DNA of 64,000 bases from an uncultured Rhodospirillales bacterium (GTDB lineage Bacteria; Pseudomonadota; Alphaproteobacteria; Acetobacterales; Acetobacteraceae), in NCBI GenBank assembly GCA_903928895.1, contig CAIYSR010000129.1, positions 57,400 through 121,399 of the forward strand, given 5' to 3'. Of this stretch, positions 26,434 through 35,432 are shown one piece after another (position 1 is the first letter of the stretch; every line of letters begins with the position of its first letter). Both the position numbers and the translations under genes were made by a program. The notes under the pieces are model-generated. The model saw nothing but the letters and a program-made list of their open reading frames with translations, was not told the origin of the DNA and ran no database searches.

Positions 26434-27231
26434 CTACTTCTTCGACTTCTTCTCCAGCGCGCGGAGCATTTTCGCCCGGTTGGTGCCGGCCTCCATGATC
26501 ATGCCGTGATCGGAGTGGGCCAGCACCATGCGCGCACCCTGCTTGATATAGTGCGGCGCCCAGACGTCATCGCCGATGCCGCCAAGACCGAGATGCTTGC
26601 CGTTCTTCTTGCAGGCCGCGCCCACCTTCTTGTAGGCGTTCTGCACCTTCTCGTGGCCCCATTGGCCCGGAATCCCCATCCGGGTGGTCAGGTCCGTCGA
26701 GCCGATCATGATCACGTCGATACCCGGTACCTTGGCGATCTCGTCGACGTTGGCGATGGCTTCCTCGGTCTCGATCATGGTGCAGATCAGAACGTCGCGA
26801 TTGAGCGACTCCTGGGCCTCGCCCAGGCTTGGCCCGCCATAATTGTAGATCGCCGGCGGCGCGCCCCAGGAGCGCATCCCCACCGGGGGAAAGCGCAGCG
26901 CGTCGACCACGCGCTTCGCCGCGGCCACGGTCGAGACATGCGGCACCACGATGCCCATCGCGCCGTTGTCGAGCGCGCGGGTCGCCTCGTCGAGCGCATC
27001 GGCGCAGACGCGCACGATCGGGGTGATGCCGAACGGGATTGCGGCGAGGCACATCTGCGAGGCCTCCTGCGTGGTGAAGGCGCCATGCTCGGTGTCGATG
27101 AACAGCCAGTCATACCCCGTCGCATGGGCCAGCATGGCCGACGCGCTGGTGCGCAGATGGTAGACACAGAATCCGAGCGCCAGCTTGCCGGCATTGAGGC
27201 GCTGCAGGGTCGGGTTGATGGTGGTGGGCAT
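26434..27231 (-). CDS. HpcH/HpaI-family aldolase (2-keto-acid class II aldolase type)
   Basis: A 265-residue TIM-barrel aldolase of the HpcH/HpaI group, which cleaves 4-hydroxy-2-oxo acids to pyruvate and an aldehyde using a divalent metal. Motifs are LGFCVYHLRTSASAMLAHAT, DWLFIDTEHGAFT (about residues 41-53), GITPIVRVCADALDEATRAL, DNGAMGIVVPHV (about 88-99), CTMIETEEAIANVDEIAKVP (metal Glu near 154) and IMIGSTDLTTRMGIPGQ (metal Asp near 180). The Lys-rich C-terminus is odd but small. It is the last gene of the leftward catabolic run, 12 bases after the HMG-CoA-lyase-like gene. It could finish a pathway by releasing pyruvate. Confidence 0.88.
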   Translation of the reverse strand: MPTTINPTLQRLNAGKLALGFCVYHLRTSASAMLAHATGYDWLFIDTEHGAFTTQEASQMCLAAIPFGITPIVRVCADALDEATRALDNGAMGIVVPHVSTVAAAKRVVDALRFPPVGMRSWGAPPAIYNYGGPSLGEAQESLNRDVLICTMIETEEAIANVDEIAKVPGIDVIMIGSTDLTTRMGIPGQWGHEKVQNAYKKVGAACKKNGKHLGLGGIGDDVWAPHYIKQGARMVLAHSDHGMIMEAGTNRAKMLRALEKKSKK

Positions 27232-27243
27232 CTGGATTTCCTC

Positions 27244-28203
27244 TTATGCAGCCTGACGGCGGAAGGCATCGAGGCTGCCGGCGTGGATGAGCTCGCTCGG
27301 CAACACATGTCCGACGATCTCTTCCGCCATGCGGCCGACCTCGATCAGGTGGTCGAGATCAATGCCGGTATCGATCCCCATTTCGGCGCAGAGCAGCACC
27401 AGCTCCTCGGTACAGATATTGCCGGCGGCCCCCTTCTGCCCGGCAAACGGGCAGCCGCCGAGCCCGCCGACGGTGCTGTCGAACTGGGCGACCCCCATCC
27501 GCATCGCCGCCGCCGCATTGGCCACCGCGAGGCCGCGGGTGTCGTGCAGATGCAGCGCGATGGTCGGCTCCGGCCAGCGGGCGCGGACTTCGCCGATCAC
27601 GTTCTCGATCCGGTGCGGCGCCGCCCAACCCATGGTGTCGGCGAGCGAAATCACCTCGATTCGGGTGCCGTTTTCGGCGGCAATCGCCATGCCGTCGGCC
27701 ACCGTGCTGACCACCTGGGCGGCACTGATATCGCCTTGATAATTGCACCCGAACGCGGCCATCACGCCGATGCGGTTGACCGGGACATGGTGCGAGAGGT
27801 GCAGCGCGGTTTGCTTGCGCATGGCGGCGAGGTTCTCGGCATGGCTGCGGTTGAGGTTCTTGCGGGTGAACCCCTCCGACGCAGTCAGCGAAATCGCGCC
27901 GGCGAGGGTGAGCTTGTCGCGGAAGGCGAGCGCGCGCTCAAGCCCGTTCGCGTTGAACCACAGCCCGGTGTAGTGGATGCCGGGCTTGGCCTTGAAGTCC
28001 GCCACCGTGGCCTCGGCGTCGGCCCAGCCCGGCACCAGCCTGGTGTTGACGAACGAGCAGACCTGGATGTGGTGCAGCCCGGTCTCGGCGAGGGCCTCGA
28101 TCAGCCGGACCTTCTCGGCGGTGGGGATCGGGCCAGGCTCGATCTGGAAGCCCTCGCGCGGACCTTCCTCGTGGATTTCGACAAACTTGGGGTAGTCGCT
28201 CAT
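27244..28203 (-). CDS. Hydroxymethylglutaryl-CoA lyase-like enzyme
   Basis: A 319-residue HMGL-like TIM-barrel enzyme, which cleaves 3-hydroxy-3-methylglutaryl-CoA-type acyl-CoAs to acetyl-CoA and an acetoacetate-like product. Motifs are FVEIHEEGPREGFQIEPGPI (Arg of the metal/substrate site near residue 15), TIALHLHDTRGLAVANAAAA (metal His pair near 200) and GGLGGCPFAGQKGAAGNICT, with the lid Cys near residue 251. The start MSDYPKF at 28203 has GAGG that overlaps the stop of the upstream gene. Usual HMGL begins with a VGPRDGLQ-like motif; here it is EEGPREGFQ, so the substrate may differ. It sits beside a CoA-transferase gene, which would provide the acyl-CoA. Confidence 0.86.
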   Translation of the reverse strand: MSDYPKFVEIHEEGPREGFQIEPGPIPTAEKVRLIEALAETGLHHIQVCSFVNTRLVPGWADAEATVADFKAKPGIHYTGLWFNANGLERALAFRDKLTLAGAISLTASEGFTRKNLNRSHAENLAAMRKQTALHLSHHVPVNRIGVMAAFGCNYQGDISAAQVVSTVADGMAIAAENGTRIEVISLADTMGWAAPHRIENVIGEVRARWPEPTIALHLHDTRGLAVANAAAAMRMGVAQFDSTVGGLGGCPFAGQKGAAGNICTEELVLLCAEMGIDTGIDLDHLIEVGRMAEEIVGHVLPSELIHAGSLDAFRRQAA

Positions 28204-28211
28204 GGGAAACC

Positions 28212-29942
28212 TCAAATGACGGGTGCAGTCTGCGGTCCTCGTACCAACTTGCCCGGTAGCGCGCCAGTCGGCACGCCGTCGCGGTAGGTGATCCGGCCGG
28301 ACTGAATGGTCGCGGTATAGCCGATGGCCGACTGCATCAACCGTCGTCCGCCCGCCGGCAGGTCGAAGCGCATGACGGGGCGTTCGAGCGCGAGGCGGCC
28401 GTAGTCGATCACGTTGAGATCGGCCTTCAGCCCCGGCGCGATCACCCCGCGGTCATGCAAGCCGACCGCTCGGGCGGTGTCCGAGGTTTGGCGCCGGATC
28501 AACTCGGCCAACGGAAAGCGCCCATGGGTGCGGTCGCGGCCCCAGTAGGTGAGCAGGAAGGTGGGGAAGGAGCCATCAGAGATGAAGCCGACATGGGCCC
28601 CCCCGTCGGACAGGCCAACGATCGCGTTTCTGTGCGTCATCATTTCGTGCGCCGCGTCGAGCGTGTAGTCGGCGAAGTTGACAAGCGGCGCGAAGATGAA
28701 GTTGCGGCCTTCATCGGCGGTCAGCATGTCGTAGGCGACTTCCGCCGCTGTCCGCCCCTGGCGCGCGGCGATGGCGGTGATGGCGCTGTCCGCCGGCGGT
28801 TCGTAGTCCAGCGGTTCGCCGAACGCGAACATGCGCTCATAGCCGAGCCGGCGCAGCAGGGGGAAGTTGCTGCCCTCGTACGGGTCCTCGCCGAGGATGC
28901 CGGCACGGATTTCGGGGCGCGCCATGGCGGCGGCGCGTTCGGTGGCGGGCAGATGGGCAATCGTCTTGTAGGTCGGTGTGCCGGCGAACGGGTTCTGGCT
29001 GCCGAGGAGGCCGAACAGGATGCCGATCGGGCGGGGCGGGAACACGGGGCGGATGGCGTGGCCGTCGGCGGCGGCCTGGTCGGAAAAGGCCAGGAGCTTC
29101 TTGTAGGCCTCCGGGCGATCATGCCGCTGGCCCAGCGAAAACACCAGCGGCCGGCCCGACGCCTCGACGATCCGCCGCACCATGGCGAACTCGGTTTCCA
29201 CATCGGGCGTGTTCCAGTCCGATACCAGCTCGATCATGCCCGAACCGGCATCCTTGATGCCCAGCGCGATGCCGAGGAGTTCGTCCTCCTGGGCGCGCAG
29301 GCTGGGGGTGGGGTCCCCGGCGAGGGTCTTGTGGCTGATGGTGCGCGAGGTGGAGAAGCCGAACGCACCGGCGCGCATCGCTTCCTCGGTGAGGCGGCGC
29401 ATTTGGGCGATGTCTTGCGGGTTGGCGTTTTCGAGGCGGAGCGCGCGCTCGCCCATGACGTAGACGCGGAGTGCGGCGTGGGGGAGCTGGGCGCAGATGT
29501 CGATGTCGCGGGGTTTGGCTTCAAGCGCGGCGAGGTATTCGGCGAAGGTTTCCCAGGTGAAGTTGAGCCCTTCGTGCAGCGCGGGGCCAGGAATGTCTTC
29601 GACGCCTTCCATGAGCTCGATGAGCTTGTCGCGGTCGGCCGGTTTGACGGGGGCGAAGCCGACCCCGCAATTGCCCATGACGGCGGTGGTGACGCCGTGC
29701 AGCGCGGAGGGCGCGAGGTGGGAGTCCCAGATGGCCTGACCGTCATAGTGGGTGTGGATGTCGACGAACCCAGGGGTAACGATCTGGCCGGTGGCGTCGA
29801 TCTCCTCGCGGCCGGGGGGAAGGTTAGGGCCGACGGCGGCGATGCGGCCGTCCTTGATCCCGATCTCGGCCTCGAAGGGGTCCGCCCCGGTTCCGTCGTA
29901 GACGAGGCCATGGCGGATGACGAGGTCGAAATCAGGGTTCAT
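28212..29942 (-). CDS. N-acyl-D-amino-acid deacylase-like amidohydrolase (D-aminoacylase family)
   Basis: A 576-residue metal-dependent amidohydrolase of the D-aminoacylase/Amidohydro_3 group, which hydrolyses N-acyl bonds. The beta-sandwich flanks (FDLVIRHGLVYDGTGADPFE and DLNVIDYGRLALERPVMRFD) enclose a TIM barrel. The metal site reads GFVDIHTHYDGQAIWDSHLA (about residues 58-77); the bridging Cys region is VMGNCGVGFAPV (about 88-99). SDGGAHVGFISDGSFPTFLL (about 449) carries the catalytic Asp. No signal peptide is visible, so it should be cytoplasmic. It lies between the alpha/beta hydrolase and the HMGL-like gene, with gaps of 8-13 bases. The N-acyl or lactam-like substrate is unknown. Confidence 0.9.
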   Translation of the reverse strand: MNPDFDLVIRHGLVYDGTGADPFEAEIGIKDGRIAAVGPNLPPGREEIDATGQIVTPGFVDIHTHYDGQAIWDSHLAPSALHGVTTAVMGNCGVGFAPVKPADRDKLIELMEGVEDIPGPALHEGLNFTWETFAEYLAALEAKPRDIDICAQLPHAALRVYVMGERALRLENANPQDIAQMRRLTEEAMRAGAFGFSTSRTISHKTLAGDPTPSLRAQEDELLGIALGIKDAGSGMIELVSDWNTPDVETEFAMVRRIVEASGRPLVFSLGQRHDRPEAYKKLLAFSDQAAADGHAIRPVFPPRPIGILFGLLGSQNPFAGTPTYKTIAHLPATERAAAMARPEIRAGILGEDPYEGSNFPLLRRLGYERMFAFGEPLDYEPPADSAITAIAARQGRTAAEVAYDMLTADEGRNFIFAPLVNFADYTLDAAHEMMTHRNAIVGLSDGGAHVGFISDGSFPTFLLTYWGRDRTHGRFPLAELIRRQTSDTARAVGLHDRGVIAPGLKADLNVIDYGRLALERPVMRFDLPAGGRRLMQSAIGYTATIQSGRITYRDGVPTGALPGKLVRGPQTAPVI

Positions 29943-29955
29943 GGCGCGGTATCCT

Positions 29956-30735
29956 TCAGCGCAGGCGGGCGATCGCGGCCAGCGTGGCCTCGGTTTTTTC
30001 GAGCGGAACCATGTGGCCGGCCTCGGGGATGATCACCAGCTCGGCGCCAGCAATGCTGTCCTTGAAGGCGTGGGCATAGGCGGCCGGAAAGAGCTTGTCG
30101 CTCGCCCCCCAGACCAGCATGGTCTTGGCCTTGATGCGGTGGATCCGGTCCTTCAGCCCGCGTTCCGGGATCGGGAACAGGAACTTGCCCGCCATGCCGA
30201 GCTGGCGGGCATTGTTCACCAGGAAGGGGATCAGGAAGGCAGGGTCGTTGATGTTGCCGTTGGACGTCATCATCGCTCGGCCGGCATCGGCGTCGTGGAA
30301 CATGTATTCGGGGAATTCGCGCGGCAGCAATGTGAAGATGTCGGGGACGGGGTACTGGTCCAGCCACAGCCCGGCGGCGGCGATCAGGCAGAGCTTGTCG
30401 ATATCGTTGGGGCAGACGGCGGCCATCTCGGCGGCGATCATGCCGCCGAGGGAGTGGCCGACCAGGATCGGCTTGGACATGCCAAGCTTTTCCAGCACAT
30501 CGAACGTGTGGAGCGTGACTTCGAGCATGTCGTGGATGTTGTCGCTGTCGTCGCTGTCGCCGTAGCCGGGCAGTTGCGGAGCGCGGACATGGTATGATTT
30601 CGCCAGCGCCTGGAGGAACGGGTTCTCGGCGTTGACCCCGCCGGCGGCATGGAGGAACAGCAGGTCGGGCCCCTCGCCACCCTCGAAGACGTTGATGCTG
30701 CCGGCGCGGGTGCCGATTTTGCGGGACGTGATCAT
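29956..30735 (-). CDS. Alpha/beta hydrolase
   Basis: A 259-residue alpha/beta-fold hydrolase. The oxyanion region HAAGGVNAENPFLQAL is followed by the nucleophile elbow VGHSLGGMIAAEM (Ser near residue 93). The acid and base lie in LVWGASDKLFPAAYA (Asp near 210) and IPEAGHMVPLEKTEA (His near 238). The open frame extends upstream into the LLM gene, but the ATG at 30735 overlaps the LLM stop (ATGA) and gives the standard N-terminus MITSRKIGTR. Tight coupling to an LLM flavin monooxygenase is consistent with sequential oxidation and ester, lactone or C-C hydrolysis (inference). Confidence 0.9.
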   Translation of the reverse strand: MITSRKIGTRAGSINVFEGGEGPDLLFLHAAGGVNAENPFLQALAKSYHVRAPQLPGYGDSDDSDNIHDMLEVTLHTFDVLEKLGMSKPILVGHSLGGMIAAEMAAVCPNDIDKLCLIAAAGLWLDQYPVPDIFTLLPREFPEYMFHDADAGRAMMTSNGNINDPAFLIPFLVNNARQLGMAGKFLFPIPERGLKDRIHRIKAKTMLVWGASDKLFPAAYAHAFKDSIAGAELVIIPEAGHMVPLEKTEATLAAIARLR

Positions 30736-31982
30736 TTCGCGGGGACCATTTCCGGGGTGGCGGCGGGCAGCGGGGCGGGAATGGCGCGCTGGGCAAGCGG
30801 CTTGCACCAGAAGCGGCCGTCGTCGTCGAATTCGGGCCACATGTTCTGGAGGTGAGGCATCACCTTCTCCGCGAACAGCTTGGTCGAATACTTGCACAGC
30901 TCCTTTGGCATGTTGCCGACATGCATGAGCAGGAAGATGTTGCCGACACGCAGCGATTTGATCAGCTCCTCAAAGCGCTGACGCACCGTCTCCGGCGAGC
31001 CGGCGATGACATGGCCGCCATCCACCAGGTCCTTCCAGGTCATGTTGGTATAGGTCGGGCGCATGTACTGGTTGAGCGCGCCGGTCTGGATCGTCTTGAT
31101 CGTCCGGTAGCCCGGCGCATCGGCGAAGCCCGGGTAAACGTGCAGGCAGCGGTTGTAGAAGTAAAAAGCATATTCGGAGTAGAGCCGCTCGGCCTCCTCG
31201 TCGGTTTCGGCGACAAACACGGTTTGCGCGAATCCGGCGCGATACGGCGAATTGTCGACCTCCCGCTCCGCCACCCGGCGCCAGTAGCCGTCCATCAGCG
31301 CCTTGGCGCGGAGGTAGCCGGAGAAGCTGAGGTAGGAATACGAATAGGTGTTGTCGACACAGAAATCATAAGTCTCGACCGAGCCGCCGCCCGGGATATG
31401 GATCGGCGGATGCGGCGTCTGCAGCACATTCGGCCAGATATTGACATGGCGCAGCTTGGTGTAGCGGCCGTTAAAGGCGAACGGCTTCTTCTCGGTCCAG
31501 GCTCGGATGATCAACTCGTGCGCCTCGGCATATTTCTCGCGGGTCAGCCCGGGGATGGTGCCGTAGCAGAAATTGGTGTCCATCGAGGTGCCGACCGGGA
31601 ACCCGCCGACGAATCGGCCACCGGTCATGATGTCGAGCATGGCGAATTCCTCGGCAACCCGGATCGGCGGGTTGTAGAGCGCGATGGAATTGCCCAGTAC
31701 CACCACGGCCGCCTTCGACGTGCGCCGTGCCAGCGCCGCGCCCATGATATTGGGCGACGGCATCAGCCCGTAGCCGTTCTGGTGATGCTCGTTGATGCCG
31801 ACCCCGTCGAAGCCGAGCTGGTCGGCGTATTCGAGCAGATCGAGATAGTCGTTGTAGACGTCGTGGCACTTCACCGGATCGAACAGCGCCTGGTCGATGT
31901 CGACCCAGACGGACCGGTTGGTTTCGCGGAAATCATCCGGCAGATGCGGCCACGGCATCAAATTGAACCAGGTAAATTTCAT
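30732..31982 (-). CDS. LLM-class flavin-dependent oxidoreductase (bacterial luciferase-like monooxygenase)
   Basis: A 416-residue luciferase-like TIM-barrel flavoprotein, probably an FMNH2-dependent monooxygenase that needs a separate flavin reductase. Motifs are LEYADQLGFDGVGINEHHQN (about residues 49-68), NIMGAALARRTSKAAVVVLG, RVAEEFAMLDIMTGGRFVGG (about 108-127, flavin phosphate region) and VIAGSPETVRQRFEEL near residue 322. A strong GGAGGAACGAGG precedes the ATG. The last ~40 residues are Pro/Ala-rich. It is followed with ATGA coupling by an alpha/beta hydrolase. No flavin reductase is encoded nearby. Confidence 0.9.
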   Translation of the reverse strand: MKFTWFNLMPWPHLPDDFRETNRSVWVDIDQALFDPVKCHDVYNDYLDLLEYADQLGFDGVGINEHHQNGYGLMPSPNIMGAALARRTSKAAVVVLGNSIALYNPPIRVAEEFAMLDIMTGGRFVGGFPVGTSMDTNFCYGTIPGLTREKYAEAHELIIRAWTEKKPFAFNGRYTKLRHVNIWPNVLQTPHPPIHIPGGGSVETYDFCVDNTYSYSYLSFSGYLRAKALMDGYWRRVAEREVDNSPYRAGFAQTVFVAETDEEAERLYSEYAFYFYNRCLHVYPGFADAPGYRTIKTIQTGALNQYMRPTYTNMTWKDLVDGGHVIAGSPETVRQRFEELIKSLRVGNIFLLMHVGNMPKELCKYSTKLFAEKVMPHLQNMWPEFDDDGRFWCKPLAQRAIPAPLPAATPEMVPAK

Positions 31983-32079
31983 CCTCGTTCCTCCAAGTGC
32001 GGCACCCCGGCCGTTCCCGGAGCGCTTCGGCTTTGCGCCATTGAACCCCTAGCCTGCTCTATCGAACCGGCCTCGTCTA

Positions 32080-34425
32080 CTACCCGAGCGTCCCGCGCCC
32101 GCTCGGCGGCAGGGCCTCGGTGCCGATGATCTGCCGTGCCACCAGATCGGCCAGTTGCCCGGCGTCGTAGCCGAGCAGCCCGCCCAGCACCTCCGCGTTA
32201 TGCTGTCCCATGGTCGGCGCGGGGGTCAGGATGCGGTAGGCCACCCCCTCCTCACGGAACGGCAGCGCCGACTGCGGGAAAGCCCCGGTGAATGGCCGGT
32301 CGAGATACTGCCAGAAGTCGCGCGCGACGAGATGCGTGTCCTCGAACAGCTCGTGCGGCGGCCGCGCCACCCCGGCCGCCACCTCCGCCCGTTGCAACGC
32401 CGCCATCGCGGCATCCGGCTCCTGCGTGCCGGTCCATGCCGCCAGCGCGTCATCGATCACATCCGCGTGGGCATGGCGTGCGAGGGTGGTCGAATAGGCC
32501 GCCGCGAGGTCCGGCCGCCCGATGGCGACAGCGCAGCGGCGCCACATCGCATCGTCGGCGATGCTCAGCGCCAGCCACCGGTCCGCCGTCGCGGTCGGGT
32601 AGCACCCCTGTGGCGCCATATCGGGGTGCCGGGTGCCGGTCCGCGCCGCCGGACTCCCCGCGGACTGCGCCAGCAGATACGGCCCCGCCATCGGCATCAT
32701 GCATTCGACCTGGCTGAGGTCGATATGCTGGCCCTCCCCGGTGGCCTGACGGTGCAGCAGCGCGACCAGCAATGCCGCGGCACCGTTCAACCCACCGGTG
32801 GCGTCGCCGAACGCGATATGCCCCATGAGCGGCGGATCGCCTGGCCGCCCCACCACCTGCGGCAGCCCCGACCCGTGCTCCAGCGTCGAGCCATAGGCCC
32901 GGCACGCGCGCAGCGGCGAGTCCGAGCCATAGGCGCACATCGACAGCATCACCACACCCGGATTGACCGCCCGCAACGCCGCATAGTCGAGCCCCAGCTT
33001 CTCCAGGACCCCGGCCGCATAGTTCTCGATCACCGCATCGGCCCCCGCGACCAGCGCCTTCGCCGCCGCCACGCCCTCCGGCGTCGTCAGATCGAGCGTG
33101 ATGCAGCGCTTGTTGCGGTTCAGCGCATTGAACCGCCCCGCCTTCTCGTAGAGCCGCTCGGCCAGCACATGCGGCCGGAAATCCACGCCGCGCCACCAGT
33201 CCGGATACTGGCAGGCCTCGATCTTGACGACATCGGCCCCCATGTCGGCCATGAAGCGCGAAGCCAGCGGCCCGGCCCAGCCCATCGAGAGATCGACGAT
33301 CCGCAGCCCGGCCAGCATCGGTGCCCCGCCGTCCGTCCCCGCCGCCACTTCGGCCCGCGGCGTGACCGTCCCGCTCGCGAGCACCGGCACCGCGCCCCCT
33401 CGCCGCGGTGGCGTGCGGGTCAAATGCAGCGGCGAACCAACCCCGAACAGCGTTCGCCCCTCCACCGTCACCGGCACCACCGCCCCGCGCCGGCGAAACT
33501 CGGCGGAGTCTTGGATATCCGCCATGTCCGGCACCGGCACGATTGGCAGCCGCCGCGCCAGACACTCGGCGAACCATTCCTCCACCGTCCGCTCCAGCAG
33601 CTTCGGCACGAACCGCGCCTCGATCTCGGCCGCGAACGCCATCCGCTCGATCCCGGTGGTATAGGCGGCATCGCGCCCCATTTCGCCCAGTCCCAGCATC
33701 TCGCAGAACGAGCGCCACTGCGCCGGCGTCACCACCGTGATCCCGAGCCAGCCGTCCTTGGCCGGAAAGATCCCCACCGGATAGGTCGGCCAGAACCGGT
33801 TGAGCCCAAGCCGGGTCTGCCCCTCGCCGCGGACGAACGCGTCCGCCGTATTCAACTCGGCATAGGCGATCGCCGTCTCCAGCACGCTGACCTCCAGCGC
33901 CCGCCCCGCCGCTCCGCGCCGGCGCGCCATCAGCGCCGCGAGCACCGCGATCGCCGCCCCAAGCCCACCCATCGTGGCCGCCTGGAAATCGGGCGCCACC
34001 AGCGGCGGTCCTTCAACCGGCCCCACCAGATGCACCAGCCCGGCCAGGGCCCGAACCACCAGGTCCGACCCAGCATAAGCCGCATAAGGCCCCGACCGCC
34101 CGAACCACGAGACATCGGCCACGATCAGCCCCGGATGCGCCGCCCGCGCCGCCGCCACGTCGACCGCGGCGTCCGACACGATCAGCACATCGGCGCCGGC
34201 CAGCAGTGGCGCCACCGCGCCCACCACGCTGTGCTTGCCGAAGTTGAAGAACGCGAACGGCGCCCCCTCTCCCGCTGCCAGGAGGGGCGTCGCGCATCGC
34301 GCAGGATCGCCGCCCGGAGGCTCGACCTTGATCACCTCGGCCCCGAAATCGGCCAGCAAGCGGGCGGCATAGGCGGCGGCCGGCAGACCGCCGGCCTCAA
34401 TCACACGATATGCTGACAGCGGCAC
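32080..34425 (-). CDS. Fused double CaiB/BaiF (family III) CoA-transferase
   Basis: A 781-residue family III CoA-transferase made of two complete CaiB/BaiF units in tandem. Unit 1 (about 1-370) has LPAAAYAARLLADFGAEVIK, VEPPGGDPAR and LVAPDFQAATMGGLGAAIAV. Unit 2 (about 370-781) has LRIVDLSMGWAGPLASRFMA, DMGADVVKIEACQYPDWWRG, RNKRCITLDL and MGHIAFGDATGGLNGAAALL. An Asp sits at the catalytic position in each unit (APD and FGD). Family III enzymes move CoA between carboxylic acids and usually work as interlinked dimers of ~400-residue chains, so the fusion may be a built-in heterodimer. It lies between the two LLM genes. Confidence 0.9.
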   Translation of the reverse strand: MPLSAYRVIEAGGLPAAAYAARLLADFGAEVIKVEPPGGDPARCATPLLAAGEGAPFAFFNFGKHSVVGAVAPLLAGADVLIVSDAAVDVAAARAAHPGLIVADVSWFGRSGPYAAYAGSDLVVRALAGLVHLVGPVEGPPLVAPDFQAATMGGLGAAIAVLAALMARRRGAAGRALEVSVLETAIAYAELNTADAFVRGEGQTRLGLNRFWPTYPVGIFPAKDGWLGITVVTPAQWRSFCEMLGLGEMGRDAAYTTGIERMAFAAEIEARFVPKLLERTVEEWFAECLARRLPIVPVPDMADIQDSAEFRRRGAVVPVTVEGRTLFGVGSPLHLTRTPPRRGGAVPVLASGTVTPRAEVAAGTDGGAPMLAGLRIVDLSMGWAGPLASRFMADMGADVVKIEACQYPDWWRGVDFRPHVLAERLYEKAGRFNALNRNKRCITLDLTTPEGVAAAKALVAGADAVIENYAAGVLEKLGLDYAALRAVNPGVVMLSMCAYGSDSPLRACRAYGSTLEHGSGLPQVVGRPGDPPLMGHIAFGDATGGLNGAAALLVALLHRQATGEGQHIDLSQVECMMPMAGPYLLAQSAGSPAARTGTRHPDMAPQGCYPTATADRWLALSIADDAMWRRCAVAIGRPDLAAAYSTTLARHAHADVIDDALAAWTGTQEPDAAMAALQRAEVAAGVARPPHELFEDTHLVARDFWQYLDRPFTGAFPQSALPFREEGVAYRILTPAPTMGQHNAEVLGGLLGYDAGQLADLVARQIIGTEALPPSGRGTLG

Positions 34426-34482
34426 GACAGGACGTTCCCTTATGTTTCTGCTTCACCCGCGCATGGGTCGGCCTGGATCGTC

Positions 34483-35343
34483 TCAGGTATCCGCGAGCGC
34501 CGCCACCATCGCGTCCCGATGCGCCCAATCCTCCGGCGCATGCACCGGCTGGAGACACACATGGGTCGCCCCGGCTGCGAAATGCGCGTGCAACCCGGCC
34601 TTGATCGCGGCCGCATCGCCATGCAGCACCATCGCATCGATGAACCGGTCCGACCCGCCACCAGCGAGCTCAGCCTCGCTGAACCCAAGCCGCAGCCAGT
34701 TGTTGCGATAATTGTCGAGCGTCATGTAGCGCGCCAGCTCCGCCCGCCCCAACGCCCGCGCCCGCACGGGATCGGTCTCCAGACACACCTTCTGCTCCAC
34801 CGCGAGCCACTTGTCCGGCCCCAGAATGGCCTTGGCCATCGCCGTGTGCGCCGGGGTGACGTTATAGGGCAGGGCTCCCAGGGTCCGCTCGCGCGACAGT
34901 TTCAGCATCAGCGGCCCAAGCGCGGCCAGTGCCACCGGCCACTCCATCGCCCCCGCCTCCTTGCCTTGCATCCCATCGAGATAGGCCCGCATCGCCGGCA
35001 CCGGCTTGCCGTAGTCGTGCCCGCGCACGCCCTCCACCATCGGCTTGTGACTCACCCCCAGGCCGAAGACGAAGCGGTCGCCGTACAGGCTGTTGAGCGA
35101 AATCATCCCGCGCCGCGCGGTGAACGCATCGCGCGCATAGAGTGAGGCGATCGAGCTGCCCACCACCAGCTTGCGGCTATGCGCCAGCATGTAGCCCGCC
35201 ACCGCGAAGGTCTCGTAGCCCCGCGATTCCGGATACCACAACGTCGTGTAACCGCACCCCTCGACATGCCCGACAAAAGCAGCGATCTGCGCCGCATTCA
35301 GCTTGTCGACCGGATACCATACCCCGAGCCGTCCCAGTTCCAT
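34483..35343 (-). CDS. LLM-class oxidoreductase, probable F420-type subfamily (TIGR03620-like)
   Basis: A 286-residue luciferase-like protein of the shorter kind often annotated as F420-dependent. It begins MELGRLGVWYPVDKLNAAQI, with CGYTTLWYPESRGYETFAVA at about residues 30-49, GSSIASLYARDAFTARRGMI near 62 and DRFVFGLGVSHKPMVEGVRG near 89. No F420 biosynthesis gene is present in the window, so the cofactor (F420 or FMN) is open. It is separated from the MFS gene upstream by 89 bases and from the CoA-transferase by 57. Confidence 0.85.
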   Translation of the reverse strand: MELGRLGVWYPVDKLNAAQIAAFVGHVEGCGYTTLWYPESRGYETFAVAGYMLAHSRKLVVGSSIASLYARDAFTARRGMISLNSLYGDRFVFGLGVSHKPMVEGVRGHDYGKPVPAMRAYLDGMQGKEAGAMEWPVALAALGPLMLKLSRERTLGALPYNVTPAHTAMAKAILGPDKWLAVEQKVCLETDPVRARALGRAELARYMTLDNYRNNWLRLGFSEAELAGGGSDRFIDAMVLHGDAAAIKAGLHAHFAAGATHVCLQPVHAPEDWAHRDAMVAALADT

Positions 35344-35432
35344 CGTCCCGCTCCCTGTTGCCAGGCGGCCATCCTCTCAGGCCGTGCGCGCGCTGTCGAT
35401 CCGCGCAGCCGCACGATCGCGCTTGCGTCCCC

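Noticed and set aside
32155..34416. A 753-codon plus-strand open frame opposite the CoA-transferase
   Set aside because: Arg/His/Pro-rich shadow. The minus strand encodes two intact CaiB units.
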